From Cyprinodon diabolis (lineage: Eukaryota > Chordata > Actinopteri > Cyprinodontiformes > Cyprinodontidae), in assembly GCA_030533445.1 (NCBI GenBank), contig CM060083.1, forward strand, positions 27,040,166 through 27,104,165: a DNA stretch of 64,000 bases. Direction: 5' to 3'. The position numbers and the translations under genes were made by a program. Each line of letters begins with the position of its first letter. Within the stretch, counting starts at the first letter, position 1. Shown one piece after another: positions 35,101 through 47,900 of this stretch. Below the pieces are notes generated by a model, which worked only from the letters and a program-made list of their open reading frames with translations, searched no databases and had not been told where the DNA came from.

Positions 35101-38100
35101 AACAGACAGAAAGGTAGGTTAAGAAAAAACCCACTGTATTGAAACTTTTCCCCATTGAGTCAATATCTCACGTTGAATGAAAAGTGATTATATGATTAGA
35201 GCTAAAATAAAACTTAATTTGGCAAAAACAAATCTTGTAGTGTGAAACTAGCTGACAAAAAAGCAATAATTAGTTAGAAATTGGACTAAAGACTAGGAGA
35301 TTATGATAAGAATATTGATTTGAGGATCAGAAACTGTGGTTTGACTTGTGGATAAAAAGTGTGAAATAGGGTCATCTCTTGCAAAAAGCTGTTACCCAGA
35401 GAAATAATTTGACAAATGATGCAAAGCTTTATGTGAGGTATATTGCAAACGAGTAAAATAACTGATAAATATCACCGCTACTATAATTATAATAAACGTC
35501 TAATTACTACTATGGAGAACCTACAATTTACTGTGTATGTTGACTCATTTCCACTTTGATGAGTAAAAGAATAATGTAATGCCTATGACCCTCGACAGAT
35601 AATCGATATTTTTGCTCGGAGCACCTGTTTGCCATGATGTTTGGGTCATTACCGTATTGTGTCCAGCTGGCCACGCGGTCACAAGCTTGACTCCTGCCCT
35701 CTTTTTAGACATGGAGTAAAAACAGCAATTACTACAAAATAATGAGCTGATGTGCTCATGTGGGACCTTAGGCATCCGAACCAAGATATGTCCTCACCTA
35801 AATATCAACAAATACCCAGTTTGTAAACACACTATAGTGGATATTTTCCCCACTCTGTTCTAATACTACTTGCCCTGCAAAATGAAACAATCAGGGCTAA
35901 AGCCTCTCAAGGGAGAGAAGAATCATAACTCTGTATAATAATGAGCATTGGTTTCTGAAGCATATTATTGTATCGATGCATATTTCACCACAACAAGCTG
36001 TATGAACTTGAAGACTTTTTAAGTCAAAGCAAACCACGGGATGTGCAGTTGTTTGATGATGGAAGGTGAGGTCTATGGAGATCATTAGCCTGTATAAAAG
36101 CTGTGCATTCTTATCACGCAGCCCATTTTCCTTGGGTAAAATGGTTTCAAACTGAGATTTATCTGATTCTGAAAAGTTAAATGTTGAAAAACAGCTTTCA
36201 AAAGAACAGTATTAAAAATAATCGTATATTAGAGATTAAAGAACTATCAAATGTTTTGTTGCGAATAGCCTATAGCAGGACAAGAAACATGTTGAGATGA
36301 AAAAGAAGCAAATGAAACACCAAAGATTTGGAAAAATTACCCTCTCCACCTCAGTAAGAGACCAGCCAAGAGTATATCCTTTATCATAAGGGCCTATCAT
36401 AAGGGCCTATTATTTTTACTTTTAACTATGTTACAAAGCTATTTTGTTTGATCTATGCATGTCTGAGTATTCTTCAATTAAGATCCATCAATCACTAAAA
36501 AAAACATGCTGTTCTTTGTAAAAATGAGGACAGCGGTCTATCCATCACTATCAATAATAAAAGCCCCCACTTAAAATAGGACAGTATAATTTGTGGTAAT
36601 GAAAAATTTTGTTTAAAATTACTGCAATTCTAAAATCTATATATACCAATTAGGGCTGCAACAACGAATCAATAAAATCGATAAAAATCGACTTTTAAAA
36701 GCTTTGGCAACGAATTTCATCATCGATTAGTTGTGTCGCGCGATTAATGCGTCATCCGCCGCCGTCGTTGTCATTGCCGTGGGGCGCCTCCCCCATCCCA
36801 ACACTGCTCCCGCAGGAGTCCCTCTCAGCGCTACAGTCAGAGGATGTTTACCCTCAGCGTCCAGACTGCAAATGAAGCGCACATGCGCCGGGATTGACGG
36901 CGCAAATTGATCACAATAATTAAAATAGCCTGCGCTTTGTAAAGCGAAAAAAGTCGTAACATACAACTTTTGTAAAAACAAATGAACATGGCGCGGAACC
37001 ACCGCTGTTATGATGCAGCATCTGAAAAGGAAACACGTTGGAGCCTTTGATGGCAGTGAAGAGAGCTGATCAGCAGGGTGAGCGACCATGTTTGTTTCAT
37101 TTTAAAGTGGGGAAACGTAACGTTAGTTTCTCAGGTAGCTCATTGATGCTTTCCTTACGATAAGGTTGGCTACTTATTTTACTTTTAATTTCATTTGAAT
37201 TAGCTTAAGCAGCGTTTATATTTTCTTTATAAATAAATTAACTTGCAAATTATGTGGGCAAGGCTTTTAAAGTTTAAATCTTCTGGCAAAGATAAAGTAA
37301 AGAAGATCCTGCAATTTATGGAAGAAAAGCAGAATAAAATCCAGCAAGATCAGTAATATGTCAATTAATTATATGCCACATTTCCATGTAAATATCTGTC
37401 TCTCATTTGTATTCCAAATACAATTTATAATTTGAATCACAGGGCTATTTTTTATCTCTATGGTTAAGTAATTTCTCAAGTAGCAACTTTAACTGCTATA
37501 CTTTCCTGTCTTAAAAGGCAGAACTCTTCTAGTCTAAAAAAAACCTCATTTGTTGAAATGGGGGGGCCTATTGTTTGAGCCCCATAGAGGCTTTTAAAAA
37601 CAAAAATGTCTTTTTTTGCGCTTTATGAAACAAAGTACCCTATATTTTGTGGATGTACAGCTACATTTCTCATGTAAGTTTGCGTAGTTTTAACACAAAC
37701 ATTTATTTTTCATATTGCACCATTACAGTTAATGAGCAACCTGTACTTGTGTGCTTGTTTGTTCTGTCTAAAATGTTTATTTTGGAATAAAGAGGTTAGT
37801 ATAAAAAATATTTTTTATCCGATTCATCGATTAATCGAAAAAATAATCGGCCGATTCATCGATTTTTAAAATAATCATTAGTTGCAGCCCTAATACCAAT
37901 AGACAACTAAAGACACTTTCTAACTTTATGAATCACAGTAAAAGGCATATATAGAAATGGAAATATAAATAAGGTAACAGGAATGATGTACTGAACAAAA
38001 AAAGACTAATAAACAAACACAAAACTCTACATCATATTCGTGGATGAACTGCTAGTAGAACAAAAAAATTCTAATTTATTCAATCCCAATAACAAACTGA

Positions 38101-41100
38101 CTTTTCTGTGCAGACTCTTCAACTTGTTAAAAACTGTCTTGACGCTAGCTTTTAATGCTCTCCCCTGTTGCCCCCTTCCTGCTCCTGTCAGCTTTACAAA
38201 GAAGGCAGAGTTCTTTTGAACAAGACTACATCAATTACAAAGTGAGAGTTGATCAACTGAGAGCGACTCCTCTCTGAAAAGGAGTTCCAACTTCCTGCAG
38301 CCAGAGGAACCCTTACCTTCATGCCTGCATTAACTTTCTACTGTCATCTTCTAGGTTTTTCCTTTCTTCTTGGAGTGTTTTCCTTTTCTTTGTGCTCCCT
38401 CACTGTTGCACATGAAATGAAGCAAAGTATTGTACTACAGCAAAAGAAAACTGCTTAAAAGAAAAACTCCATTGTTAATTTTCAATTATAGGTCAAAATA
38501 GATTAAAACAATGAATGTTTTCTCTTACCAACTAAATATAATTTGCATCTAGAAATTTGGCTTTCCAACTTCCGAGTCCGTATTTACTTTCAACTAGTCT
38601 TAGAAAACTTTTCAGTTGCCAAAAAAATGAATCGTAAATATATTCCGCCTTAAAAAAAAGAAACATTAAGGTGTAGTTCCTATTTTGCAGAAATTCATAA
38701 ACTTCTCACTAGCATGATTAGCAAATGTATTCCGTCTCAGTTGCATGCGCTCCTTCAGCCTGACAAACCCACTGACTCATGGAATAGTTTCAAAGATGGT
38801 TAACAACAACAACAAAAAAATTCATTAAAGTGACCGATACCTTAATATCTTCCATTTAATGACTGGTGGGAAATCTAAAATGATACAATTCCTATAGAAA
38901 TGGAACGCATGTTCCAGTCCATTTAAAAGCACTATCATAAAACTGAAGACAAAAGAAAAAAAAATATATTTTAGGGAGGTAAAATAAAATATTTAAACTG
39001 TAAAATTATTTAAACAGTAGAAGGATAATACATTTCTTTTTATCAATGAAAATCCTACAAAGGTACAGAAAATTCAAATCCCCTGGTTGCTGCCAGACAT
39101 CGTCACTAGAACCCACCAGAACCAGATGAGTTGTTCTTGGTCCCATCAGAACACAGGGCGAGGTCCCAGTGCATTATCTTTAAAACAAGCTCCCTTCTGG
39201 GGCGACAGCCTTTTCAGACCAACTCATTGCAGTGTGCAGCATGGGACCTGTGCACTAACAGGCCGACCCCCCTACCCTTTCCTTTCCTTTCAACCTTTGC
39301 AGCAATGCTTCCAGCGGTTGCACTTCTACTTTTAAAGAACAACTGTAAAACCTGACTGTGAGCACATGCACCCTTAAGGTTTTTTGGGTAACCATGGTGA
39401 GGCCTGTTCTCAATGGAAAATGTTTTGTAAAAAAACTGTTGCTGGCCAGTGTGCTGCAGCTCAACTTTAGGTTCAGCAATCTTCTTATTGAGAAGACTAG
39501 GGCTGGAAGTATTATTGAAAAGGGGGTGCTGTGAAAACTTTTCTGTTTTTTTGGGCAAAAGACAGATGAGCCTTTAGGCCTATTTAAAATACAATAATAA
39601 TAAATAGGTAAATAGTTTGAGATTCACTACTTTTCTATATACACTGCAGTACACCAAACCAATGTCTGTAACACACAGACATCAGTTCTCAGGTGAATAT
39701 ATGTGCTATCAATTAAACTTCACTATAACACTATAAAAACGTAGATTCTGTCAGCTGGCATGAACCTGAGTCACTGTGTTTATGTCATATGTGACTATTA
39801 GCTCCAAAACGGATGTGGGATTTCAGTGTTACTTTGAGCTAGAGGCAGGGTGCCCCGGTTACAGGTGTCCAAATGTTGAGTTGCACTCTGAGGAGATAAA
39901 GTCTATGATGAGCGGATGAATCCGAAATGCGTTTCTGTGCCATATTTCCTCCTCGTTTCTGACATTAGACTATGTAAATTTACTAGTCTGCAGACAGAGC
40001 AGGATACCTCACTCTAGCTTGCTTCATGTTTCCATGACTACGTAACTTCCATGAACGTGTTTATCAGGCATTCAAATAATCCAAATAAAATCCAAATACA
40101 CGTAATACTAAAATAAAAAAGGTAAAATCATTTACAAAAACATAAGATTTTTATAAAGTGTGCTAAGTTTTTTAATACATTTTTTTAATCTGCCTCTCGC
40201 CACTAGGGAGTGCTGCAGCACCCCCACTTCCTGCAGCCATGCTTCTGTTATATGAATATTTTCTTTGCACTAGAATTTTATATTTGTGAACCCTTGTCGT
40301 AGGAGCTGTTGCTCGTCCACATTTTTCCATCTACGTAGGTGTTCATGTTCTTAGTTGCTCGGTGTGTAAATTCTATCTTCCATGCCACTTTAGCTTTCAC
40401 GCAACTCCAATGTATTTTGGCTGTCCTCCACAACTGTAAGTATATTTACATGGAAATGTAATCAGTTCAAGGAGGTGAATGTTTTTATAAGCCACTGTAT
40501 GTCTTTAAGTACAGCCAAGGTTATCCGTCTTATTTTTCCATCATCTTGTTTGCTAACATCACCAACAAAACAAATATCTGTTTCACACTTAGGGGAATAG
40601 TTACTGTAATACAGTAGCCAACAAATTATATGTTCTCTGACTTAATTTAATCAATCCTGAGTACTGCCTCTTTTTTCTTTTACGCCCACATTCTCCTCTA
40701 TGCAGATATCCAGTACATAAACTATAATGTATTTAATTAGGGTTTAGCAGGAGCTAAATAAAGAGTAATGCTTCCAGCACGGTAATGAATAAAGGAAGAC
40801 ACCCATTAACATTAGGAGTGGATCAGGACTCTTTTTATTAAAAGTGCAAAAACGAGCCCCTATGTAAATTGAAGTTAAACTAAGTCTTTTGTTTTTGTAT
40901 GGAGAAGAATACTAATTTGTAAATGATAAGATCATGCTATGTAAACAAACTTGGCCCCTTTCTGTCCATTAGTGATATCTCAATCGCTTCCAGCCAACAC
41001 CTTGTCCTTAATCTCTGTAGTTGCATTTTAGCATGGCTGAATGGGGCACAAACCTAGAGGACAGCACATGTTTTAATATCTCTGCTGTACACAGTCATAA

Positions 41101-41899
41101 CACTTTTTGGTTGCCTCAGGTTCAGATTTTGATGATTGTCTTAAAGAACACTCGACTTGGCACAGAACAGCATCATATACATAATCTGTAGTATCAGTAG
41201 AGTTGTATTAACAAATTCAACTTGCATACAAGTTACTTAAAATAAAGATTATTCCTTCTAAGTTATATTATTTTTTACTTTATCTATTTATGTATCTTTC
41301 TGTTGGTTTTATCCAAAGCATGTTCTGTTAAAAGACGTGCTGAAAAGATACTCATTCAAGCAACAGTGAATAGGGTATATTTTTTGTTTGTGAGAATAAT
41401 CAACTCAGACTTAACTTTTTATATCTGAACTTTATTCTAAGCTTTATTACCCACTTGACATTTTAGCTTATCATATCTCATTAACAACTCTGATTGTATC
41501 CTAGCTCTACAGATTGTAATTTGAGAAAGCATTGAAGCACTATTTGAGTCATTAACTTTTCCCTGCACTAATAATCTTCTACAACAACAACAACCTATGA
41601 CATGTACAGAAAGCCAATTCTTCAATCAGGTGAAAGGCAGTCTTGTTTGTACAGGTGATTCGCTCTATTTGATGTTTGGCTGTTTAAAAAGGAACAAAAA
41701 TCAGGGACTATAATAAAGCCACTGACAAGTGAGGGAAAGACATGGATTTTATTCTTTAAATGCAATGTTGACACATCTCCAGGATCTGGTACTGCAAAGA
41801 TTTGCCATTATATGCCAATTTATACTTACTATCTGTATCATTAGTTTTTTTACCCATTATAATGAAAAAACTGGTTTAGCACCGACGCTTACAAAAAAA

Positions 41900-41930
<31 letters not shown>

Positions 41931-44900
41931 AGGTGTTATGGACAAAAGCGGTATGGTTTTCCTAAAGGAAGACAGCATTTCCCACGAGGACCGGGGCAAA
42001 GAGTGGTAAAATCCTGGTTGGCTGCAGTTGGATTAAACTAAGTTTCTGTTTCTGGTAGCTGTGTAAAAGATGAATAGCGATTAAGCAATTAATTTAAATT
42101 TATTAATCTCATACTGTAGAAATTCACCTCTGCATGTGGCAGTGGGCTGCCAATGTGCGGCACCCAGGGAGCAGTGTGGGGTTTAAGGGTCATTGCTCAG
42201 TGACCCAGAGTGGCAGTCTGTGGGACTGGGTCTTGAACTAAGAACCTCTGAATTCCAAGCGCAATGCCCTAACCACTAGACCGCCCCACACTGGACATCG
42301 TCACATGTTTCACCAAAATTCATCTTATTTCAGTGAAACATATGATGATGGTGAAAATAAGAACTGTTTAACTTTGGGTTTGTATTGTATTCCTGCACCA
42401 CAGACCCCGCGCCCTCCACTTCCCCCGCCTCACACGACTTATCGGCGACTGATGATGATAAATTAGAGCCCTGAAACAAATAAATATGTTTGATAGTTTC
42501 ACTGTAAACACACGTTTAGATCACAGCCTGAAGGTGCCGCATTGCCTGAACATCAACTCAATTTGCACTGATATACAGTCTTTCAGGGAAACTTAGTCAC
42601 ATCAACCTCCGTCTTTATAATGAATGGGGAATGAGGGAATTGAAAACTGAGTTACTATTTTAGTTACTTTTTTGGAGAAGTAACTTTAACTGGTTACCCT
42701 TTTAGTGTAAATTTTCACAAACAACTTAGAAAAAAGTTTTATCTACACAAATAAACATGACACCAATCAAGTTGTAGTAGTACACATGCTGGGGCCCTTA
42801 GGTGGCGCTGTGACACTCCGCAGACACTGCGCTGACAAAGATACTGAGCATGCCCAGATAGCTCACGAGAAATAAACAAAGCCAACTGGTGATGCATGCA
42901 GGTTACTAAGGTATTGTAGGCTTACAATGTTGTTAAACAAAAAAATTAAAAATATAAGTGGCTTGCATGCAACACAAAACCATTTTTTTTCCCTAAATTT
43001 TTTTCCCCTGGGACCCGATTTCAAAAACTTTTATATAACTATTTTATGCCCCTCCAAAAGGCTGGTTTCATAATATTTCTGGGTGGATTGGCCGTACAGT
43101 TAATCTACAGTGAAAAGGAGCAGCTTACTGCAGAAGAACTGGCCATCAGTAAACAGTGCAATGGGATAAAAATAAAGTGCCATGAAATTGTGTCCACCCA
43201 AGGGAGCAAAATGTGATTTATATTACAAAAATAAAGGCCTAAAGGCATCAAGTGCATCCGGGACTAGATGTATTCAGAAATCATTCATTTAGGTTTCTAG
43301 ACCGACTTAATTTTTATGTGCCTTTATTTTGCAGCTGCAATATATTCTGTTTCTCTTTTCCTATGTTCTCTTCATGTACAGGCAGCACCTTGAGATATTT
43401 TAACTTAAACGTGCTATACTGATAAACTTGTGTGTCCTTGCCTCGTACAAAAATACTAAAATAAAATTGATCTAGCACGTGAAACAATATATTTTAGGTG
43501 AAAAAAAGACTATATTGTTTACATGGAATGTAAAAAATATTTTGGGAAATAAAAATGTAAAAAAGGAAGAAAAAAAAAGTTCCAGAACAGGTTTTTTCAA
43601 TAAGGGTCCAAAACTGTTACAGAAGTGACGGAAATAGAAGCACGTATTCTGAGCAAGGAGGGACTTTAATTTTAATCCAAAGATTGACCTCTCTAATACA
43701 CAAACAACAAGTGTCAAAGAAATCTGTTCTCAATGTTTCTTTGACATGACCCCATTAGATCCCACACGGGTTCCTTGTTGATGCCAATAATTCTAATCTG
43801 TTGTGTCAGCATTAATGGGAGATCTAGAATGTACTGGTGGCTCTAAATCTAGTCTAGGCAGTAATGCTTGAGCCTGGATGGGAAACAAATCCATAATAAC
43901 CTTTCAGCAGGCTGTAATTTAAGTGGTCAGAGAGGAAACTTGACTTTGGCACCTCCTTTTGGCTCTTGTTCAGGCTTTAGGAAATTTAGAACTGTGCTTG
44001 AATGGTCACTGGTCATTTATGCCCAGAAGGTGCTACCAAATTACCTGCATGAGTTAGTGCCCACTGTTACGAGGGAGCACTCAGTCACGCAGATGTCATG
44101 CAGACCTTGCCTCAGAAAGCAGAAGTTGTAATCTGTGCAATGTAAATGTAGACAGCTTTGGTTTGAACAGCCAAAAAAAATAATAGGATTATTACGATAA
44201 ATCTAAGATTGTAAAGCAGCTGTGAAACATTTGTTGCATCCCAACATTACAGCAACACATAAAATTATACACCCTTTATTTTATTTAAAAGAGGATGTTT
44301 GACTTTATTTTACAAACTTTCTATTAATCCCTGAACCAGACACACAAACAGATCCTTTATTACTTTAGTATAGATAACTTGGTAAACAGATCCAATTTTG
44401 CACCTTAGTGTCTACACTACTACAGACCACATGTGCATTAGTCAGATGAATAAATTACCATAATAAAGCTTGCTGGTGTAATGTAGATTTACACGTTTAT
44501 GTTTTCATGGCTGACGCACAGTAATTAGCACTGGCATGGGTACAAGTACATGCTACAGCTTGTATGAGTGAATGTTTCTTCCTTGTATAATTTGCTTTTA
44601 TTTCTTATAAATAATAATCAATATTAAAACCCAGTGTTCTGAATTAGTTGCATTTTACCCAGTGCTCTGTATTTGCTACAGCAGACTAGATCTATGAGTG
44701 CTACATCTTAGTTGGTGTGAGAGTGCTGCCCATGTGCTGTGAAAAAGAAGCAGTGAGAAACCTACCCTCAGGTGCATCTGCATCACATATCTTTGTAGTG
44801 CTCAAAGTAGTATTTCCAGGTCCTGGATCAGTTGAGGATGTCTGACTCTATAAGAAATAAAAGGAATGTTAGTGATTTCAAAAACATAGCCACTAGTGAT

Positions 44901-47900
44901 GCACCGATCCAATCAGATACAGAAATCTGGGCTGAGAGTATAAAGCGATACTGATCAAATACTGTTGAAGGAACCTTATACATTGCCATGGGAAAGAGGG
45001 CATCCGGCTTGACTTAAACACTGTAAAAATAAACCACAGATATACATTCTCACTAATTTCTCTGTGTGACATAACTAGATTGCTGTGACTATATTGTTCT
45101 GAAGGACAATTAAAAAATAAAATGACTGAATAAGAATGCTTAGTCTGTGTTATTCTATGATATTTGATTCAGCTAACTAGTTAAATAGCTGATATCCCAT
45201 GCTGGTCAGTGCATCTCTAGTAGCATCTTCTTGAAGCAGATTAAAACAAACGTCTTCCATACAAAAACAGAGAAAACCTGATTTCATCTATTAAAAAGGA
45301 GTATTCCTCTCCACTGTCGCTGCAAGCAGTCTTGGTGTGGGGGATTGCTTTCAAGTCAATGTGTTTATGTAATCAACTAGTTTTTCTTGGATAGTAACTG
45401 AAATGAATACCGTAACTCTCCTCAACATGCCATGTTCTGCCGCTGTGGCCTGTTAATCTACTTATAAAAGTCAGGTGTGTGGCAGCAGAGAAACATCTAA
45501 TATTTGTACAACAGATGAGCCTGGAGACCAGGTTTGAGAAATACTGTCCAATAGGATAAAACAAATCTAAAGTAATTCATAATAACAAATCTTTCACTTT
45601 ATTCCCATGATTGTTAATTTGTGGCATACAGCAGAGATGATATTTGGTATGCCTTTTGAGGTTCTGAAAGAAATAAACTATATCTAACTATATCTAATTT
45701 AAAGTGAATATAATCTAATACTACACCAAAATAAAAATGTTGTAGTTCCAATATAACAAAGCAGGGGATTTGGTGGGTTTAAATCCCAGATGCATCAGGA
45801 AGTGGATGCGGTGTAAAAGCTCTGCCACGTCTGTGAGCAAGTTGTAAAGACTTGCTGTGGCGAGCTCTGAATACAGACTCATCATTACATACTAGTACAA
45901 TGACAGTAACTGCAACACAAGCTTAACGCGGTCATCTTCATTTTGTTCATCAAAATGCTGTAGAAATATGATCACAAAATAAAAAAAAAACACTTGTACT
46001 ATGTAAAGTGTAAGAGTGCTTTTTAATATATACGGTGTTAGAAGTGCAAATAACTTTTCAGTGCAGCTTTTACCTACATATACTGGGTCATCTGAACAGA
46101 TGTGGTTTAAATATTAAGCTTTCCAATTTCAAACCTAGAAATGTAAAGCCCAGTTTGCTTTGGTGTGCCAATCAGTATTTTCTTTTTGACGTGAAATATA
46201 TTCCTGTTGTAAATCTGTTTACTAAAGATTACGGCTGCTCCAGTCAGCTGCATACATTTGTTCAAATAGAGCAATTGTAATTCAGGATTACATAAAAAGA
46301 AATCATTTATGTAATATAATTTGGCCTTGGGCATTGAGAGTGCTGGCAAAGCAAAAATTTAATGAAAATTAATTTATTGGAATAGGCATGAACATGTAAA
46401 AATCTTAAATACATAGGAATTGTTAAATAGTTTTTAGTACATTATTGTATTTCAGTAAGGGAGACGATGGGTTGGCAAAACAAGGCTAAGATTTACCTAA
46501 ATTATGCTGCTTTAAGCATGTTTTTAACAAAACGCACATGTAGCTGCATGAAAACCAATTGCAGACACCCACACAAGAAGAGAAGAGTTGGAGCACTCAA
46601 ATGATATTCTGTCAAACAACAAAATCCAAACAGCAAATACCGCAATTTCTGAGAGGAAATAAAAAGAACAAGAGTCTAAAAGGCTGGTTGCTGGCCCATA
46701 GAGACCAAACCGCTGCCTACACGGAGCTGGACCACAGTGGTTTAAACCCACGGATACAGACATTGTTAGAAACTTGCCCTGAAAGGTAGATCTCATCAGG
46801 GAGACCAAAAAACAGAAAACGACGTGGGAAATTACTTGAACAGCTTTTTCTCACCTGTACAAGATATTTCTGGCTGCCGTACATGACATATTGTGGGGCC
46901 AGACTGTAGATCATGTAGCTGGTGTGAAGAACAATCAACAGCAGAATCATGCAGAGGAAGAGGAGGGCCTGGGGACGTGTTCTCTTTGGTCTTATTTTGT
47001 AGAGCTAGGTAAAAAACAAACAAAAAAAAACAGAAATGTTCAGCTCATTGTTTATTCCTGAGGATACCAGAACTTTTAACTTAATACAGATGCCTTGAAA
47101 AATAAGTTACTATAACGGATAGGGAAAGGGAAAAAAAATCAGAAAATAAACATTCTTTTTAGCAACAGAAGACTTTAAAAAAAACATTTTACTCTATTAG
47201 CAGCAGCGCTCAAAGACAAAACTGACCACTGATTAAAATTAACTCTTTCCTTTCAAACTAGTTTTTTATAATATATTTTTTGTAATGCAGTTATCATTTA
47301 AAAAAAGGTTTATATACAAAATTACAAATATAAAATACACAGGTAAAATGAAATATATCAGACAGATATTTGTAACCATAAATTCTGCAATAAAGCCCAA
47401 TCAATTATTTCTGTCATAAAAATGCCTCACGAGGAGGTGCTGATGTCCCATCATTCCAACTGTCTTGGGACAGTTTGTATCACACTGTCCTTGCAGTTTC
47501 TTATTTGCCAAGTCAGCAAACTCATTTTCAATAAAGCTGAAACCCGATCATTTACATACAATGAATAAAGAGAGCATTCATTTTATCACAGGCAAAATAA
47601 CTTCATTTTATTACTTTCTTCTTATAATATTAATTAAAAAAAAAATATATATATATATATATATAATTTTTTTTTTTTGTTATTTTTTCCACTTGACAGG
47701 TGTCCCTTGTCTGGTTTAACAAGTGGGATTTCTTGCCTTATAAATGGGGTTGGGACCATCAGTTGTGTTGTGCAGAAGTCAGGTGGATAAACAGCTGATA
47801 GTCCTACTGAATACACTGTTAGAATTTCTATCATGGGAAGAAAAAAGCAGCTAAGTATAGAAAAACGAGTGGCCATCATTACTTTAAGAGATGAAGGTCA

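Larger units (their letters stand above)
39570..44760. other. lmbrd1 intron
   Basis: Apart from the CA repeat and the SINE at 42.1 kb I see no element or exon. Confidence 0.55.

Noticed and set aside
42128..42296. Functional tRNA gene at 42.2 kb
   Set aside because: A- and B-box-like sequences exist but the arms do not pair, and a SINE-like body follows.
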